DNA of 64,000 nt from NCBI RefSeq assembly GCF_001673315.1, contig NZ_LZLQ01000111.1, positions 1-64,000 on the forward strand. Direction: 5' to 3'. The DNA is from Mycobacterium asiaticum (GTDB lineage: Bacteria > Actinomycetota > Actinomycetes > Mycobacteriales > Mycobacteriaceae). The position numbers and the translations under genes were made by a program. Below, piece by piece: positions 1 through 8,580 of this stretch; the first letter of the stretch is position 1; every line of letters begins with the position of its first letter. The notes beneath the pieces are model-generated. The model worked only from the letters and a program-made list of their open reading frames with translations. It was not told the DNA's origin and ran no database searches.

Positions 1-246
1 GCTTAGCCGCTATTTACTACGCAATCCTGCTGGCAGTGGTCGGCCGACTGGACGACGCGGCGGTTCGGGTCGCTGACGGCATCGCGCAGGCCCGCCGGCA
101 GGGCAACGCGATGGTCCTCAATTTGTGGACCGCCATCAGCGGGGTCATTCACCTCGCGGCGGGCCGGTTGTCAGCGACCCGAACCGCCGCGTCGTCCAGT
201 CGGCCGACCACTGCCAGCAGGATTGCGTAGTAAATAGCGGCTAAGC
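1..246. repeat. Perfect 77-bp inverted repeat (fold-back) at the window edge
   Basis: Bases 1-77 are the exact reverse complement of 170-246, with a 92-bp spacer (78-169). The plus strand of 1-169 encodes the continuation of the LuxR-type protein read on the minus strand from 1984: it gives GRLDDAAVRVAD followed by a stretch ending HLAAGRLS, which matches the corresponding part of the intact neighbour paralogue. The gene therefore turns back on itself at 169/170, at a short shared sequence (gtcagcgaccc and its complement). This is what an amplification or assembly fold-back at a contig end looks like. A real short inversion duplication cannot be excluded. Confidence 0.9.
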
Positions 247-1984
247 CATGAGCCAAAGCCGCATCACTCGTGTAACCAAGCGAACAAAGCCTTTCCAGGC
301 GCTCGAGGGCGCGCACCCGGTACCCCTCGCCGACATCGAGCAGGCTGAGAGTGAGCTCGGAAATGATCGTGGCCTCGAGATCACCGGTGGCTGCCGCGGC
401 TTCGGCAGCCTCGACGGGGGCCATCTGCTGTTGCCCGCTCCTGTCCTGCAGCACGATGTTGTAGGCCAGCCACGCCAGATGCCTCGCCCGGGTGACCTCA
501 CTGATGTCGCTCAACTCAAGCGCCCGCCGGTTTTCCTCAGCTCGCCGCTGGGTGCTGTGCCTGGTGTGCGCGGGCAGCCGCAGACGGATCTCGGCTTCTA
601 CTTCAGGCGAGGCTGCCCGCGAGAGCGCCAGGACAGCCAATTCTTCGGCCTCGCCGTAGCGGCTGGCCCGATTGAGCCACTCCACTGTTTCCGCGACCAG
701 GGATCCGTACTCAGCGTCGTCGGCGGCCAAAAGCTCCAACGCGCGCTTGCTCAAGTCGGCGGCTCCGCTCGCATCGCCGTGGCCAACCGATTGGGCGGCT
801 CGGCGTAGCGCGTCGATCGCTTCCCGGTCGCCCGGTTCGGCGCTGCGTGCCAGTTGGGTGGCTACCTCGGCCGGGTCGGCGCCGATACTGAGCATCACCG
901 AAGCCGACTGGCGCTCCATCGCCCGCCGCAGCGACTGCGGCAAGCATTGCCGGGTGGCTTCGCGCAGCAAGTCGTGCCGAAACCGCAACTGTTCGCCGTC
1001 CTCGACGAACAGGTCCGCGCGCACCGCCTCCTCGAGCGCCGACAGCAACGACGTCGGCGGCCGGTCCAGCATCGCGGCCAGCAAACCCGCCGAGAACCGG
1101 TCCGGCAGCACGCCGGCCACCCTCACCACCTCCGACGCACTCTCGGAGAGCAGGTCGAGTCGCTGGTGCATACCGACGCCCAGACGCCGCGGCAGCTCCT
1201 CTCCGGTGGCCACCGCCCGCCCGCCGCTGACATCCAGTCGGTCCTCTTCGCCCAGCCCCCGGACAAGTTCGCTGACCAGAAACGGATTGCCGTGGGCTTT
1301 GGCGGCCAGATTCAGCAGAGACGTATCTGCCCTCGCCCGCACGGTGTCTTGGACCATGTCGGCGACCGCACCCGGCGTCAGGGCTCCCAACCGCAAGAAC
1401 GTGGCATTGGCTCGGTGCAGCACCGACAACGTTTCCTGCACCGCCGGCCCGCCGGCCCCGGTGCGGGCCGTCAGGATCCACAACACCGCAGCATCACGTC
1501 GCGCGGTGGTGAGCGACCGCAGCGCCAACAGCGTGCCGTTGTCGGCCCAGTGAATGTCCTCCAGCACAATCGCCAGCGGGGCTTGTGCGGCCGCGGCACC
1601 GATCGCGTCGGCCAGATCGTGCACCACCCAGTAGCGCAGGTCGGCCGAGCCGCCCAGTTGGCGCAACGCCTCGGCGTCTCCCACCGGCGGGTCGGCGTTC
1701 AGTGTCGCCATGAACAGCGAGAAAAACGGCACCGTCCGCTGGTACTCGAAAGCCTCGCCGAATAACGCGCGGACCCCGGACTCTTCGGCCAGCGCTACGA
1801 CCTCGGTGAGCAACCGGCTCTTACCGATGCCGGGCGGGCCCTCGATGACCAGTACGCCCCCGCGCCCCTCGACGACTCCGGAAAGCAGTGCCCCTACGGT
1901 TTTCAGCTCGTCTGTGCGCCCACGAATTGGCGATGTGACCCAGCGCTGCCCGTCGACGTCAGAAAGGCCGGGTGAAGGCCCCAT
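149..1984 (-). CDS. Large ATP-binding LuxR-family (LAL) regulator, 3' end missing
   Basis: This is the N-terminal part of a MalT/LAL-type regulator: an AAA/STAND ATPase followed by helical repeats. A GPPGIGKS Walker A lies near residue 50 and a Walker B-like LAIVLEDIHWAD near residue 140. It is closely similar along its whole length to the next gene (2073-5168), so the two are tandem duplicates. The C-terminal LuxR HTH is absent because the reading frame is broken at the fold-back at 170. The last residues (NRPAAR) come from the flipped segment and are probably not real. The start at 1984 gives only about 20 residues before the conserved RGRTDELK, which is plausible. About 90 bp separate it from the upstream paralogue, so co-transcription is possible. 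The effector is unknown. Confidence 0.75.
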   Translation of the reverse strand: MGPSPGLSDVDGQRWVTSPIRGRTDELKTVGALLSGVVEGRGGVLVIEGPPGIGKSRLLTEVVALAEESGVRALFGEAFEYQRTVPFFSLFMATLNADPPVGDAEALRQLGGSADLRYWVVHDLADAIGAAAAQAPLAIVLEDIHWADNGTLLALRSLTTARRDAAVLWILTARTGAGGPAVQETLSVLHRANATFLRLGALTPGAVADMVQDTVRARADTSLLNLAAKAHGNPFLVSELVRGLGEEDRLDVSGGRAVATGEELPRRLGVGMHQRLDLLSESASEVVRVAGVLPDRFSAGLLAAMLDRPPTSLLSALEEAVRADLFVEDGEQLRFRHDLLREATRQCLPQSLRRAMERQSASVMLSIGADPAEVATQLARSAEPGDREAIDALRRAAQSVGHGDASGAADLSKRALELLAADDAEYGSLVAETVEWLNRASRYGEAEELAVLALSRAASPEVEAEIRLRLPAHTRHSTQRRAEENRRALELSDISEVTRARHLAWLAYNIVLQDRSGQQQMAPVEAAEAAAATGDLEATIISELTLSLLDVGEGYRVRALERLERLCSLGYTSDAALAHGLAAIYYAILLAVVGRLDDAAVRVADNRPAAR

Positions 1985-2072
1985 CGAGTGTCCTGCCTAC
2001 CACTATTTAGCGGACTTCCATTGCGGTGCACGTCATTGTAGGCCGGGCACGTCACCTTCGGTTTGCTACCGA

Positions 2073-5000
2073 TCAATCCGAGTGGGGCACAACCTGGGTC
2101 AATTGAGCTCGGGAAGTGATGCCGAGCTTGGCGAAGGCATTGTGTACGTGGGTCTTGACGGTGTGCGGGGAGAGGTGCAGCTGCTGGGCGACAGCGCGGT
2201 TGGTCGCGCCGTCGGCGATCAGCTGGATGACCTTGAGTTCGGAGTCGGTGAGGCTGTCCCAGCCGGTTCGCGCTCGCGGGTGGGTGACGATGCGGCGTTC
2301 CGCACCTAGTAGGCGCAGCGCGCGGCCGACCCGGCGGGCATCACTAATCGCTTCACACTCAATGTAGGTGTCGAAAGCTGCGTTCAACTGGTCGAGCGCT
2401 TCGGCGTTGCGCTGTGCGCGACTGAGCTCGCCACCGGCGTCCTCGGCAGCGCCTGCGTAGAGAAGTGGCCGCTCCGAGGAACGAAGTAACTCGGCAGCGG
2501 CCACCAATGCCTGGGCGTCACGCTCGATGATCCCGCGAGTGTGTTGCGCGACCGTGGCGAACAACGGAACTGCCGGCCGCTCGCGTTCGAGTATGTCGAC
2601 GGCATCCAATAGACGCGCTCGAAGGCCGGCGTCGCCCGCGGCCGAGGCTACCCGCGCGGTCAAAGTCAACTGATCCAACACGGTCGGCAGGAACGGTGTC
2701 ACGAGCAGGGCGATGTCGCCGCTGAGCCAGCGCAGCGCTTCGTGAACATCGTCGCGCTGCCACGCGGCCAGCCCCAGCGCGCATGCCGCCCCGCGACGCA
2801 CCGCGGGGGAACCGGTGACGTACGCGTCGCGCGCTTCACTCATCGCCTCTGCCAACAACGTCCGGTCGTCGGTGCGCGCCGCCACATCGGCCAGGGTGAA
2901 CATGCGCATTGCGCTGACGAAGGTCGACCCCGTTCGCCCGGGTGTGGGCAAAGGCTCGGTGCTGGCGCGGGCAGCCGATAACCGGCCCGCGGCCAGGTGC
3001 ACCACCCCCGCCGTCAGACCCCAGATGTGAAGCGCCATGCCGTCGCGTTCCCGCTGGGATTTCTCCGTGTACTTCCCGACCACTGTCGCGGCGTCTGCCA
3101 ACCGTCCCGCCACGGCAAGCAGATTGGCCAGATGGCATGCGGCGAGGTTATGAGCGGTCATGTCACCCGCGGGGGCCAACGCTTGCAGTTCCTCAACGCG
3201 GTGCAACCCGCGCCCCGGATATCCGTCCGCGCAGTCCAGACAGGAAAGTGCCACTCCGGACAGAATGATCGACTCGAGATCGCCGGTCGCTGCGGCGGTG
3301 GCCGCCGCCTCGTCGGCTGCCGCGCTGTCCTGTCCGTGCAGGCCGTACATCGCCAGGTTGTACGCCAACCACGCCTGGTGCCGTGCCCGGGTGACGTCGC
3401 TGAGGTGGGGCAACTGAAGTGCGCGGCGGTTGTCTTCGATGTGTTGGGTCGTCGTGTCGGTGATCGGCGTCCGGAGCCGTAGCAGAATCTCGGCTTCCTC
3501 TTCGGGTGCCAACGCGGCAGCCAGCGTGCTGCCGGCCAACCTTTCCGCCTGCTCATAGCGGGTGGCCCGGTTGAGCAACACGATGGTTTCCGTCACGAGT
3601 TGCCCACGGCCGGGGTCATGGGGAGGCTGGAGCTCCAACGCACGCATGCTCAAATCCGACGCAGCCGCGGGATCGCTACTGGCCACCGAGCGCGCGGCTT
3701 CGCGCAGTGCGGCGATCGCGGCTTGATCACCCACCTCCGCGCTGCGGGAAAGCTGGGTAGCGACCTCCTCGGGCGCCGCCCCCATGTCCAGCATCACGCT
3801 CGCCGATTGCCGTTCCATTGCCCGGCGCAGCGACTGGGGCAAAGATTGCCGCGTCGCTTCGCGCAGCAGGTCATGACGAAACCTCATCTGATCGCCGTCT
3901 TCGATGAGCAGGTCGGCGCGGACTGACTCGTCCACCGCAGATAACAAGGTGGCCGGACGGCGCTCCAGCATCGCGGCGAGCAGGCGGGCCGAAAATCGGT
4001 CCGGCAGCACCGCCGCCACCCGCACGACTTGGCTGGCCGCGGGGGAGAGCTGGCCAAGTCGCTGCTGCATGGTGTCACTGAGCCGTCGCGGCAACGTGTC
4101 TCCGGTAGCGCCCGCGCGGCCGCCCCGCACGTCGAGCCGACCCTCTTCGTCGAGTCCCCTCAGGAGTTCTGTTAGCAGGAACGGGTTGCCGTGCGCCTTG
4201 TCGGCGAGGCTTAGCAGCGACGCATCCGCGTTGGCTCGCACCGCGTCTTGCACGAGGTCGGCGACCGCCTTCGGTTTCATGGCCGTCAGCCGCAGAAACT
4301 CGGCACCCTCGCGTTCCAAGGCGCTCAGCGTCTCGCGAACCCCCGGACCCCCGGCGCCCGTTCGTGCGGTGAGCACCCACAGCACCGGGGCATCCGGCCG
4401 CGTCGCGGCCAGCGACCGTAACGCCAGCAGGGTGGCGTTGTCGGCCCAATGGATGTCCTCGAGGAGGATCGCCAACGGTGTTCGCGACGCGGCCGCATGA
4501 ATCGCTGCTTGCAGATCGCGCACCACCCAGTAGCTGAGATCCGCCTCCGCGCCCAACCGGCGCAGTGCCTCTGCATCACCGACAGGGGGATCCGCGCGCA
4601 GGGTTGCCATGAAGAGCGAGAAAAACGGCACCGTCTGCTGGTACTCGAACGCCTCGCCGAACAGTGCCCGAACGCCGGCCTTGTCGGCGAGCGTCAAGAC
4701 CTCGGTCAGCAAACGGCTTTTGCCGATACCCGGCGGCCCCTCGATGACCAGTACGCCGCCGCACCCCTGAGCGACCCCCGCGATCAGTTCGCCGAGCACC
4801 TTCAACTCGCCCGCCCGCCCGCGAAGCGGCGGAATGCGAACGTTCCCCGAGGCTCCCGCTGTGCTCACGCGCACCGCCGCCCGCCGACTTGACGTCGCCG
4901 GGCGAAAGACCTCCCAGTCGTGTCGTCCACCGTTATCGCCACCGCTCGCGCTGGCAGTCAGTTTAGGGGTATTCCTCCGCCCCGTCTGCGGTGAATCGGG

Positions 5001-5168
5001 TGCCATCGAGTCAGACGGGATCTCCACAGTTACCTCATGCGCACGCTGGAGGCGAATATTCGGACCGGCGGGCCAGCGTCCCGGCAACGGCCTGATGAAT
5101 TTCTCGTGAGCCGAGCTCACCCCGTATCCGTTCACCGCACGTCTCCTCTTTTGGTTGTGGCGATGCAT
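2073..5168 (-). CDS. Large ATP-binding LuxR-family (LAL) transcriptional regulator
   Basis: This is a full-length LAL regulator of up to 1031 residues. A Walker A motif GPPGIGKS follows an RGRAGELK lead-in near residue 115, and the Walker B-like region is AILLEDIHWAD. A long helical-repeat central region follows, and a C-terminal LuxR/GerE HTH (SELKVIQLIADGATNRAVAQ, then LSPHTVKTHVHNAFAKL) fills the last 60 residues. Members of this family bind DNA through the HTH and sense a ligand through the ATPase/repeat part. The first 50-60 residues are Arg-rich and have no counterpart in the paralogue, so the true start may be an internal ATG near residue 55. It is transcribed divergently from the Fis-type regulator at 5457. 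It is a candidate, by position only, for the factor reading the repeated operators in the redox island downstream. Confidence 0.85.
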   Translation of the reverse strand: MHRHNQKRRRAVNGYGVSSAHEKFIRPLPGRWPAGPNIRLQRAHEVTVEIPSDSMAPDSPQTGRRNTPKLTASASGGDNGGRHDWEVFRPATSSRRAAVRVSTAGASGNVRIPPLRGRAGELKVLGELIAGVAQGCGGVLVIEGPPGIGKSRLLTEVLTLADKAGVRALFGEAFEYQQTVPFFSLFMATLRADPPVGDAEALRRLGAEADLSYWVVRDLQAAIHAAASRTPLAILLEDIHWADNATLLALRSLAATRPDAPVLWVLTARTGAGGPGVRETLSALEREGAEFLRLTAMKPKAVADLVQDAVRANADASLLSLADKAHGNPFLLTELLRGLDEEGRLDVRGGRAGATGDTLPRRLSDTMQQRLGQLSPAASQVVRVAAVLPDRFSARLLAAMLERRPATLLSAVDESVRADLLIEDGDQMRFRHDLLREATRQSLPQSLRRAMERQSASVMLDMGAAPEEVATQLSRSAEVGDQAAIAALREAARSVASSDPAAASDLSMRALELQPPHDPGRGQLVTETIVLLNRATRYEQAERLAGSTLAAALAPEEEAEILLRLRTPITDTTTQHIEDNRRALQLPHLSDVTRARHQAWLAYNLAMYGLHGQDSAAADEAAATAAATGDLESIILSGVALSCLDCADGYPGRGLHRVEELQALAPAGDMTAHNLAACHLANLLAVAGRLADAATVVGKYTEKSQRERDGMALHIWGLTAGVVHLAAGRLSAARASTEPLPTPGRTGSTFVSAMRMFTLADVAARTDDRTLLAEAMSEARDAYVTGSPAVRRGAACALGLAAWQRDDVHEALRWLSGDIALLVTPFLPTVLDQLTLTARVASAAGDAGLRARLLDAVDILERERPAVPLFATVAQHTRGIIERDAQALVAAAELLRSSERPLLYAGAAEDAGGELSRAQRNAEALDQLNAAFDTYIECEAISDARRVGRALRLLGAERRIVTHPRARTGWDSLTDSELKVIQLIADGATNRAVAQQLHLSPHTVKTHVHNAFAKLGITSRAQLTQVVPHSD

Positions 5169-5210
5169 TGGCTTCTGCGATCTATGACACCGCGGCGCGC
5201 GCCTGGTGAA

Positions 5211-5254
5211 CGTCTCAACATGAGCCGGGTCAGCGTCTCAAAATGAGACGCTGA
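5211..5254. promoter_or_regulatory. Two adjacent palindromic operators in a divergent regulator promoter
   Basis: A perfect palindrome lies at 5230-5254: 11-bp arms (tcagcgtctca and its complement) around a central aaa. A second, weaker copy (cgtctca-aca-tgagccg, 5211-5227) is centred 23 bp upstream, about two helical turns away. Both share the core CTCA-N3-TGAG. They sit between the LAL regulator (start 5168) and the Fis-type activator (start 5457). Dyads of this kind are typical for Fis-HTH activators, so autoregulation by the 5457 product is the simplest reading. That is inference. The rest of the 288-bp gap shows no further clear element. Confidence 0.6.
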
Positions 5255-5456
5255 GGCGACACGGAACTGCACTGTCGTCATCGGGCGACAACGCTTGCGT
5301 GGCCAACGTGCCGCTTAGTACAAGCAAGGCACCGTCAGCGGCGTAAAGTGACTGTTCGATGTCTACAGCAAAGCGACACCCAGACTCGCGATCACCGGAG
5401 ACCTGTGGCGCAACGTCGCTTGGTGACCGCGAGTCAGAGTCGAGGTAGTTTGGGGA

Positions 5457-7241
5457 ATGGCGTCGCAGGTGGGCTGCGTGACCGAAGTTGAGCGGGCCAG
5501 GGAAAAGTTCCTGTCCGTGGAGTCCCACGACGCGGTGCGTTCCCCAGGCGACGACAGTCTGCCGCCCAATGTGCTGGACTCCTGGCGTCGTTCACAGGCC
5601 CTGCGCGTGCACCCCGACCGGGTCGAACTCCCGTATGTACGTGAACCCAATATGGGTTCGCGACTGGCGCGTGCGGCCGCGCCCATCCTGCAACGCGTCA
5701 CCGATGACCTGGCCGCGCATGCTGTCAGCGTTGTCCTGACATCGACCGACGGGGTGGTGATGGAACGAACCGCCCCGAATGTGTCCATCCTCAACGCGTT
5801 GGACACAGTGAGCCTCGTGCCGGGCTATAGCTTGGCCGAAGAAGTGGCCGGCACCAACGGGATTGGTACAGCGCTGGAGACCGGGCAGCCCGCGTTCATC
5901 CGTGGTGGCGAGCACTACGTCGCGATGTTCACCGGGTTCGCGTGCGCGGGTTCGCCGATTCGGGATCCCATCACGCGCAGGGTAATCGGCGCCGTCAATC
6001 TGAGTTGTCTGGCTGACGAATCCGATCCACTGTTGCTCGCGCTTGCTACCAGCGCCAGTCGACAAATCGAGGACCGGATGCGGGTGGTCGCTCATGAGGG
6101 CGAAACCGCTCTGCTGGAGGCGTACCTGCAGCAGGCACAGCGATCTACGGGCGGTGTGCTCGCGATCGGTGGCGACGTGGTGTTGATGAACCCCTACCTA
6201 CGTCGGACGCTGGACGGCCACGAACAAACCGCGCTGCTCGAACACGCGTCGGATCTGCTCGGCTCCACGCTGTCGGGCACCGCACTGGCTGTGCTGCCGA
6301 GCGGGCACATTGCCAAAATCACAACCGTCGACCGCTCGACATTGCGCGGCGGCCGGCCGAATGTCGTTTTCCGCGTTGATCTTTCCGTGGAGACCAGCTC
6401 GCACCCGCCGAAAATAGCCCAACCGCTGCACCCGCAGATCCCTGGCCTGGCAGGCCGCGACACCGCCTGGCTGCGCTGCTGCCAGCAGGTGCGGCAGTGC
6501 TGCCGCGACCGAGACTGGGTGATGCTGGAGGGAGAGAAAGGATCCGGCCGGGCGCGGCTGGCGCAGGCGGTCGGGCAGTATGTGAAACCGGGCCGAACCG
6601 TTCGGTTGATGCGCGCCGAGACCTTTCCCAGCGCCACGCGTCTGGTCGCCGAGCTGGCAACTCAGTTGGGTGACGAGGACTTCGCCGTGGTGATCGCCGA
6701 TGTCGATGACATCGACGAGGACACACTTGAATCGATCATCTCGATGGTGGCCGCGTGCCCGGGCCGGGGGTGGATCGCAGCCACCAGAAGTCCCGCACCT
6801 CCTTCAGCACCGGTCAAACAGCTACTGCCGCTGTTTAGCCATACCGTCACAGTGCCGGCGCTGCGACATCGGATCGACGACCTCGAGGAGTTGGTGCCGC
6901 TGCTGCTGCGCGAGATCACCCGGGGCGCTGACGTGAAGCTGGCACCCGATGCCATGCGACACCTCAGCAGGCTGCCGTGGCCGGGCAACGTCTCGCAGCT
7001 GCGGCGGGTTCTGACCGAAACCGTTGCCCGCCAACGATCGGGCATCATCAGCGCCGACAAGTTGCCGCCGGAGTGCCGCTCCATCACGCGCCGGAAGCTG
7101 ACCCAAATGGAAGCCCTCGAGCGCGACGCTATTGTCCGTAGCCTGCAAGACAACGACGGCAAAAAACAAGAGGCGGCCCGCGCTCTCGGAATGTCGCGGG
7201 CGACCATCTATCGCAAGATAAACGACTACGGCATCGCCTGA
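5457..7241 (+). CDS. AcoR-like GAF/AAA/Fis-HTH transcriptional regulator with degenerate ATPase
   Basis: This 594-residue regulator has three parts. The N-terminal GAF sensor (about residues 60-200) has the AcoR-type signature EEVAGTNGIGTALETGQ. A bEBP-like AAA region covers about 330-520 and includes LPWPGNVSQLRRVL. The C-terminal Fis HTH ends in QEAARALGMSRATIYRKI. The ATPase is degenerate: the Walker A reads GEKGSGRA, with Arg where Lys is expected, and no GAFTGA loop for sigma-54 contact is visible. This fits mycobacteria, which lack sigma-54, and resembles actinobacterial Fis-type activators of catabolic operons. It starts a long run of plus-strand genes to 20.7 kb and has two palindromes upstream (5211-5254). 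The ATG at 5457 precedes the conserved N-terminus directly. Confidence 0.85.
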   Translation: MASQVGCVTEVERAREKFLSVESHDAVRSPGDDSLPPNVLDSWRRSQALRVHPDRVELPYVREPNMGSRLARAAAPILQRVTDDLAAHAVSVVLTSTDGVVMERTAPNVSILNALDTVSLVPGYSLAEEVAGTNGIGTALETGQPAFIRGGEHYVAMFTGFACAGSPIRDPITRRVIGAVNLSCLADESDPLLLALATSASRQIEDRMRVVAHEGETALLEAYLQQAQRSTGGVLAIGGDVVLMNPYLRRTLDGHEQTALLEHASDLLGSTLSGTALAVLPSGHIAKITTVDRSTLRGGRPNVVFRVDLSVETSSHPPKIAQPLHPQIPGLAGRDTAWLRCCQQVRQCCRDRDWVMLEGEKGSGRARLAQAVGQYVKPGRTVRLMRAETFPSATRLVAELATQLGDEDFAVVIADVDDIDEDTLESIISMVAACPGRGWIAATRSPAPPSAPVKQLLPLFSHTVTVPALRHRIDDLEELVPLLLREITRGADVKLAPDAMRHLSRLPWPGNVSQLRRVLTETVARQRSGIISADKLPPECRSITRRKLTQMEALERDAIVRSLQDNDGKKQEAARALGMSRATIYRKINDYGIA

Positions 7242-7430
7242 AAACCTCCGCTTGCCGCCTCAAAAGCCTTGGCTAACAATAATCGTCGCGAAGCGGCAGC
7301 CATCGGCATTTGCTACCCAAGCTCTGGGGTTACGCCCCGGGGGACTCGTCCGACGACTCGGATGGGCCCCAAGTCCCCACTTCTAGTGCCGTTCGTCGCG
7401 CCGCTGGCGGGGCTCGAAGTGCGCCACCAA
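7242..7430. other. Intergenic, no gene seen
   Basis: This is the first part of the 367-bp gap between the Fis-type regulator and the zinc-ribbon gene at 7609. I see no credible reading frame. A GC-rich stretch with short complementary arms (ggggact at 7340-7346 and agtcccc at 7372-7378) could fold and act as a terminator for the regulator, but the loop is 25 bases and no T-tract follows. The second part of the gap holds operator copy A. Confidence 0.5.
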
Positions 7431-7473
7431 TCACCCGGGTGAATCAGTTCGCCGGGTGATGTCCACTCATCCC
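7431..7473. promoter_or_regulatory. Composite operator, copy A
   Basis: The 12-bp palindrome TCACCCGGGTGA (7431-7442) is followed at +23 by a GGGTGA half-site (7454-7459) and at +36 by a degenerate half-site, TCATCC (7467-7472). The same arrangement occurs upstream of three other genes in the window (8496, 16206, 17356). It lies 136 bp before the start codon at 7609. No known mycobacterial regulator site comes to mind for this arrangement. Confidence 0.75.
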
Positions 7474-7608
7474 TCGTCGGCCGATGCTGGCTAAACAGAC
7501 CGCAAGCCGATCGTACGGGGCGCCGGAAATGTGCCGGATCAGCGTTCGGACCTCATAGGCGAGAAAACAGGTCGCTGCGGAATCCATCGGCACAATCGGA
7601 GAAACAAG

Positions 7609-8100
7609 ATGAAGCCACGCCAATTTCAACGGTCGCCTGCTGAATACGGCGCCGACACCACACGAACACCATGGCTGCCGCATCGAATGCGGGACGCCGC
7701 CGCTGTTGCCCGGCGCTGGGTGCACCGGACAATGGGTGGCGCGACGGCCGCTGTCCCCGCGCTCGAGGATCAACTTCACGCCCTCCAGCCCATGTGCAGT
7801 GCCCAGGCGCCGTCCACCGGCATCACCTGCGGCGCACCGGCGGTGGCGGTCGCCGAGATACACGCCATCGACGAATGTGACCAGATGGGCCTGACGGCAG
7901 ACGGCGACGTGGTCGAGACGCTCTGTCAAGCCTGCCTGGCCACAGTGCAATGGGCGATGGCGACCTACGTGGGAGACAGACGCGAGTTGGCATCCCGATG
8001 CGGCGTGCACCCATATTGCGCCACCTGCGGGCGTCCCACCGGATACCTGCGCAGCGTCTTCGCCGTGCGTCCGATCTGGCCCGAGGGGCCCGCACAATGA
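7609..8100 (+). CDS. Small Cys-rich putative zinc-ribbon protein
   Basis: This 163-residue protein matches no family I can name. Its C-terminal half carries cysteines in metal-binding spacing: a CQAC pair around residue 105 and CGVHPYCATCGRP near residue 135, plus single cysteines in MCSAQ, TCGAP and DECDQ. The N-terminus is basic. I chose ATG 7609 because it follows a purine-rich ggagaaacaag, although the frame is open further upstream. The stop overlaps the ATG of the next gene by 4 bp, so the two are translationally coupled. It is the first gene behind operator copy A. A structural or redox zinc role is inferred from the cysteines only. Confidence 0.65.
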   Translation: MKPRQFQRSPAEYGADTTRTPWLPHRMRDAAAVARRWVHRTMGGATAAVPALEDQLHALQPMCSAQAPSTGITCGAPAVAVAEIHAIDECDQMGLTADGDVVETLCQACLATVQWAMATYVGDRRELASRCGVHPYCATCGRPTGYLRSVFAVRPIWPEGPAQ

Positions 8101-8456
8101 CCGGGTCGCGCGCTGCCGCTCTGTTCGCGGCGGTAGTGGCCGGCGATTATGCACTCCTGATGTTGGTCAATGGTCAGCTCACCGAGTTCGGCGTGGCCGG
8201 CGCCATTTGCGCGGGATCCGCAGCCGCCGTCGGGTTGATCGACTACACCGCGCGGCAAGAGCGCAATCGCGGCGCGCGGCGACGCGCAGTGATCTGGGCG
8301 CCACCTGACCGGCAAGCGGCCACCGCCGGCACCCAGTGCACGTCATGCGGAGAAGCGTGCGAAAAGGCAAGCGAATCACCCAGCTTCGTCGACCGGCAGG
8401 GCACGCGCCTATGCGTGGGTTGCGCGGCGGCGCTGAACCCAGAGCCGACACGATGA
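8097..8456 (+). CDS. Small membrane protein with C-terminal zinc ribbon
   Basis: The 119-residue product starts with an ATGA overlap on the preceding gene. Residues 5-50 are hydrophobic, probably two short membrane helices. The tail is hydrophilic and has the pattern CTSCGEAC, about 20 residues, then CVGC, which would bind zinc. This pairing of a soluble zinc ribbon with a membrane-anchored one, behind a shared operator, suggests the two act together. Function is unknown and I recognise no family. Confidence 0.65.
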   Translation: MTGSRAAALFAAVVAGDYALLMLVNGQLTEFGVAGAICAGSAAAVGLIDYTARQERNRGARRRAVIWAPPDRQAATAGTQCTSCGEACEKASESPSFVDRQGTRLCVGCAAALNPEPTR

Positions 8457-8495
8457 GACCGCGGCCGTTCTGGGTGCGCCCTAACTGTGCGCGCA

Positions 8496-8537
8496 TCACC
8501 CGGGTGAATTGGCGCGCTGGGTGATGACGGCTCACCC
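8496..8537. promoter_or_regulatory. Composite operator, copy B
   Basis: TCACCCGGGTGA lies at 8496-8507, GGGTGA at 8519-8524 (+23) and TCACCC at 8532-8537 (+36). The latter two form an inverted repeat around tgacggc. The element lies 43 bp before the ATG at 8581, in a 124-bp gap after the zinc-ribbon pair. It is the closest of the four copies to its start codon. Confidence 0.8.
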
Positions 8538-8580
8538 GGCATCGGTGCATGCTGATCGGCAGTTCGCGAGCGGAGGACAA

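Noticed and set aside
36..230. Plus-strand open frame at the window start encoding 64 residues
   Set aside because: It is the forward copy of the neighbouring LAL gene followed by its own reverse complement; a product of the fold-back, not a gene.
7338..7380. Hairpin terminator after the Fis-type regulator
   Set aside because: Arms are only 7 bp around a 25-base loop and no T-tract follows; too weak to list as a terminator.
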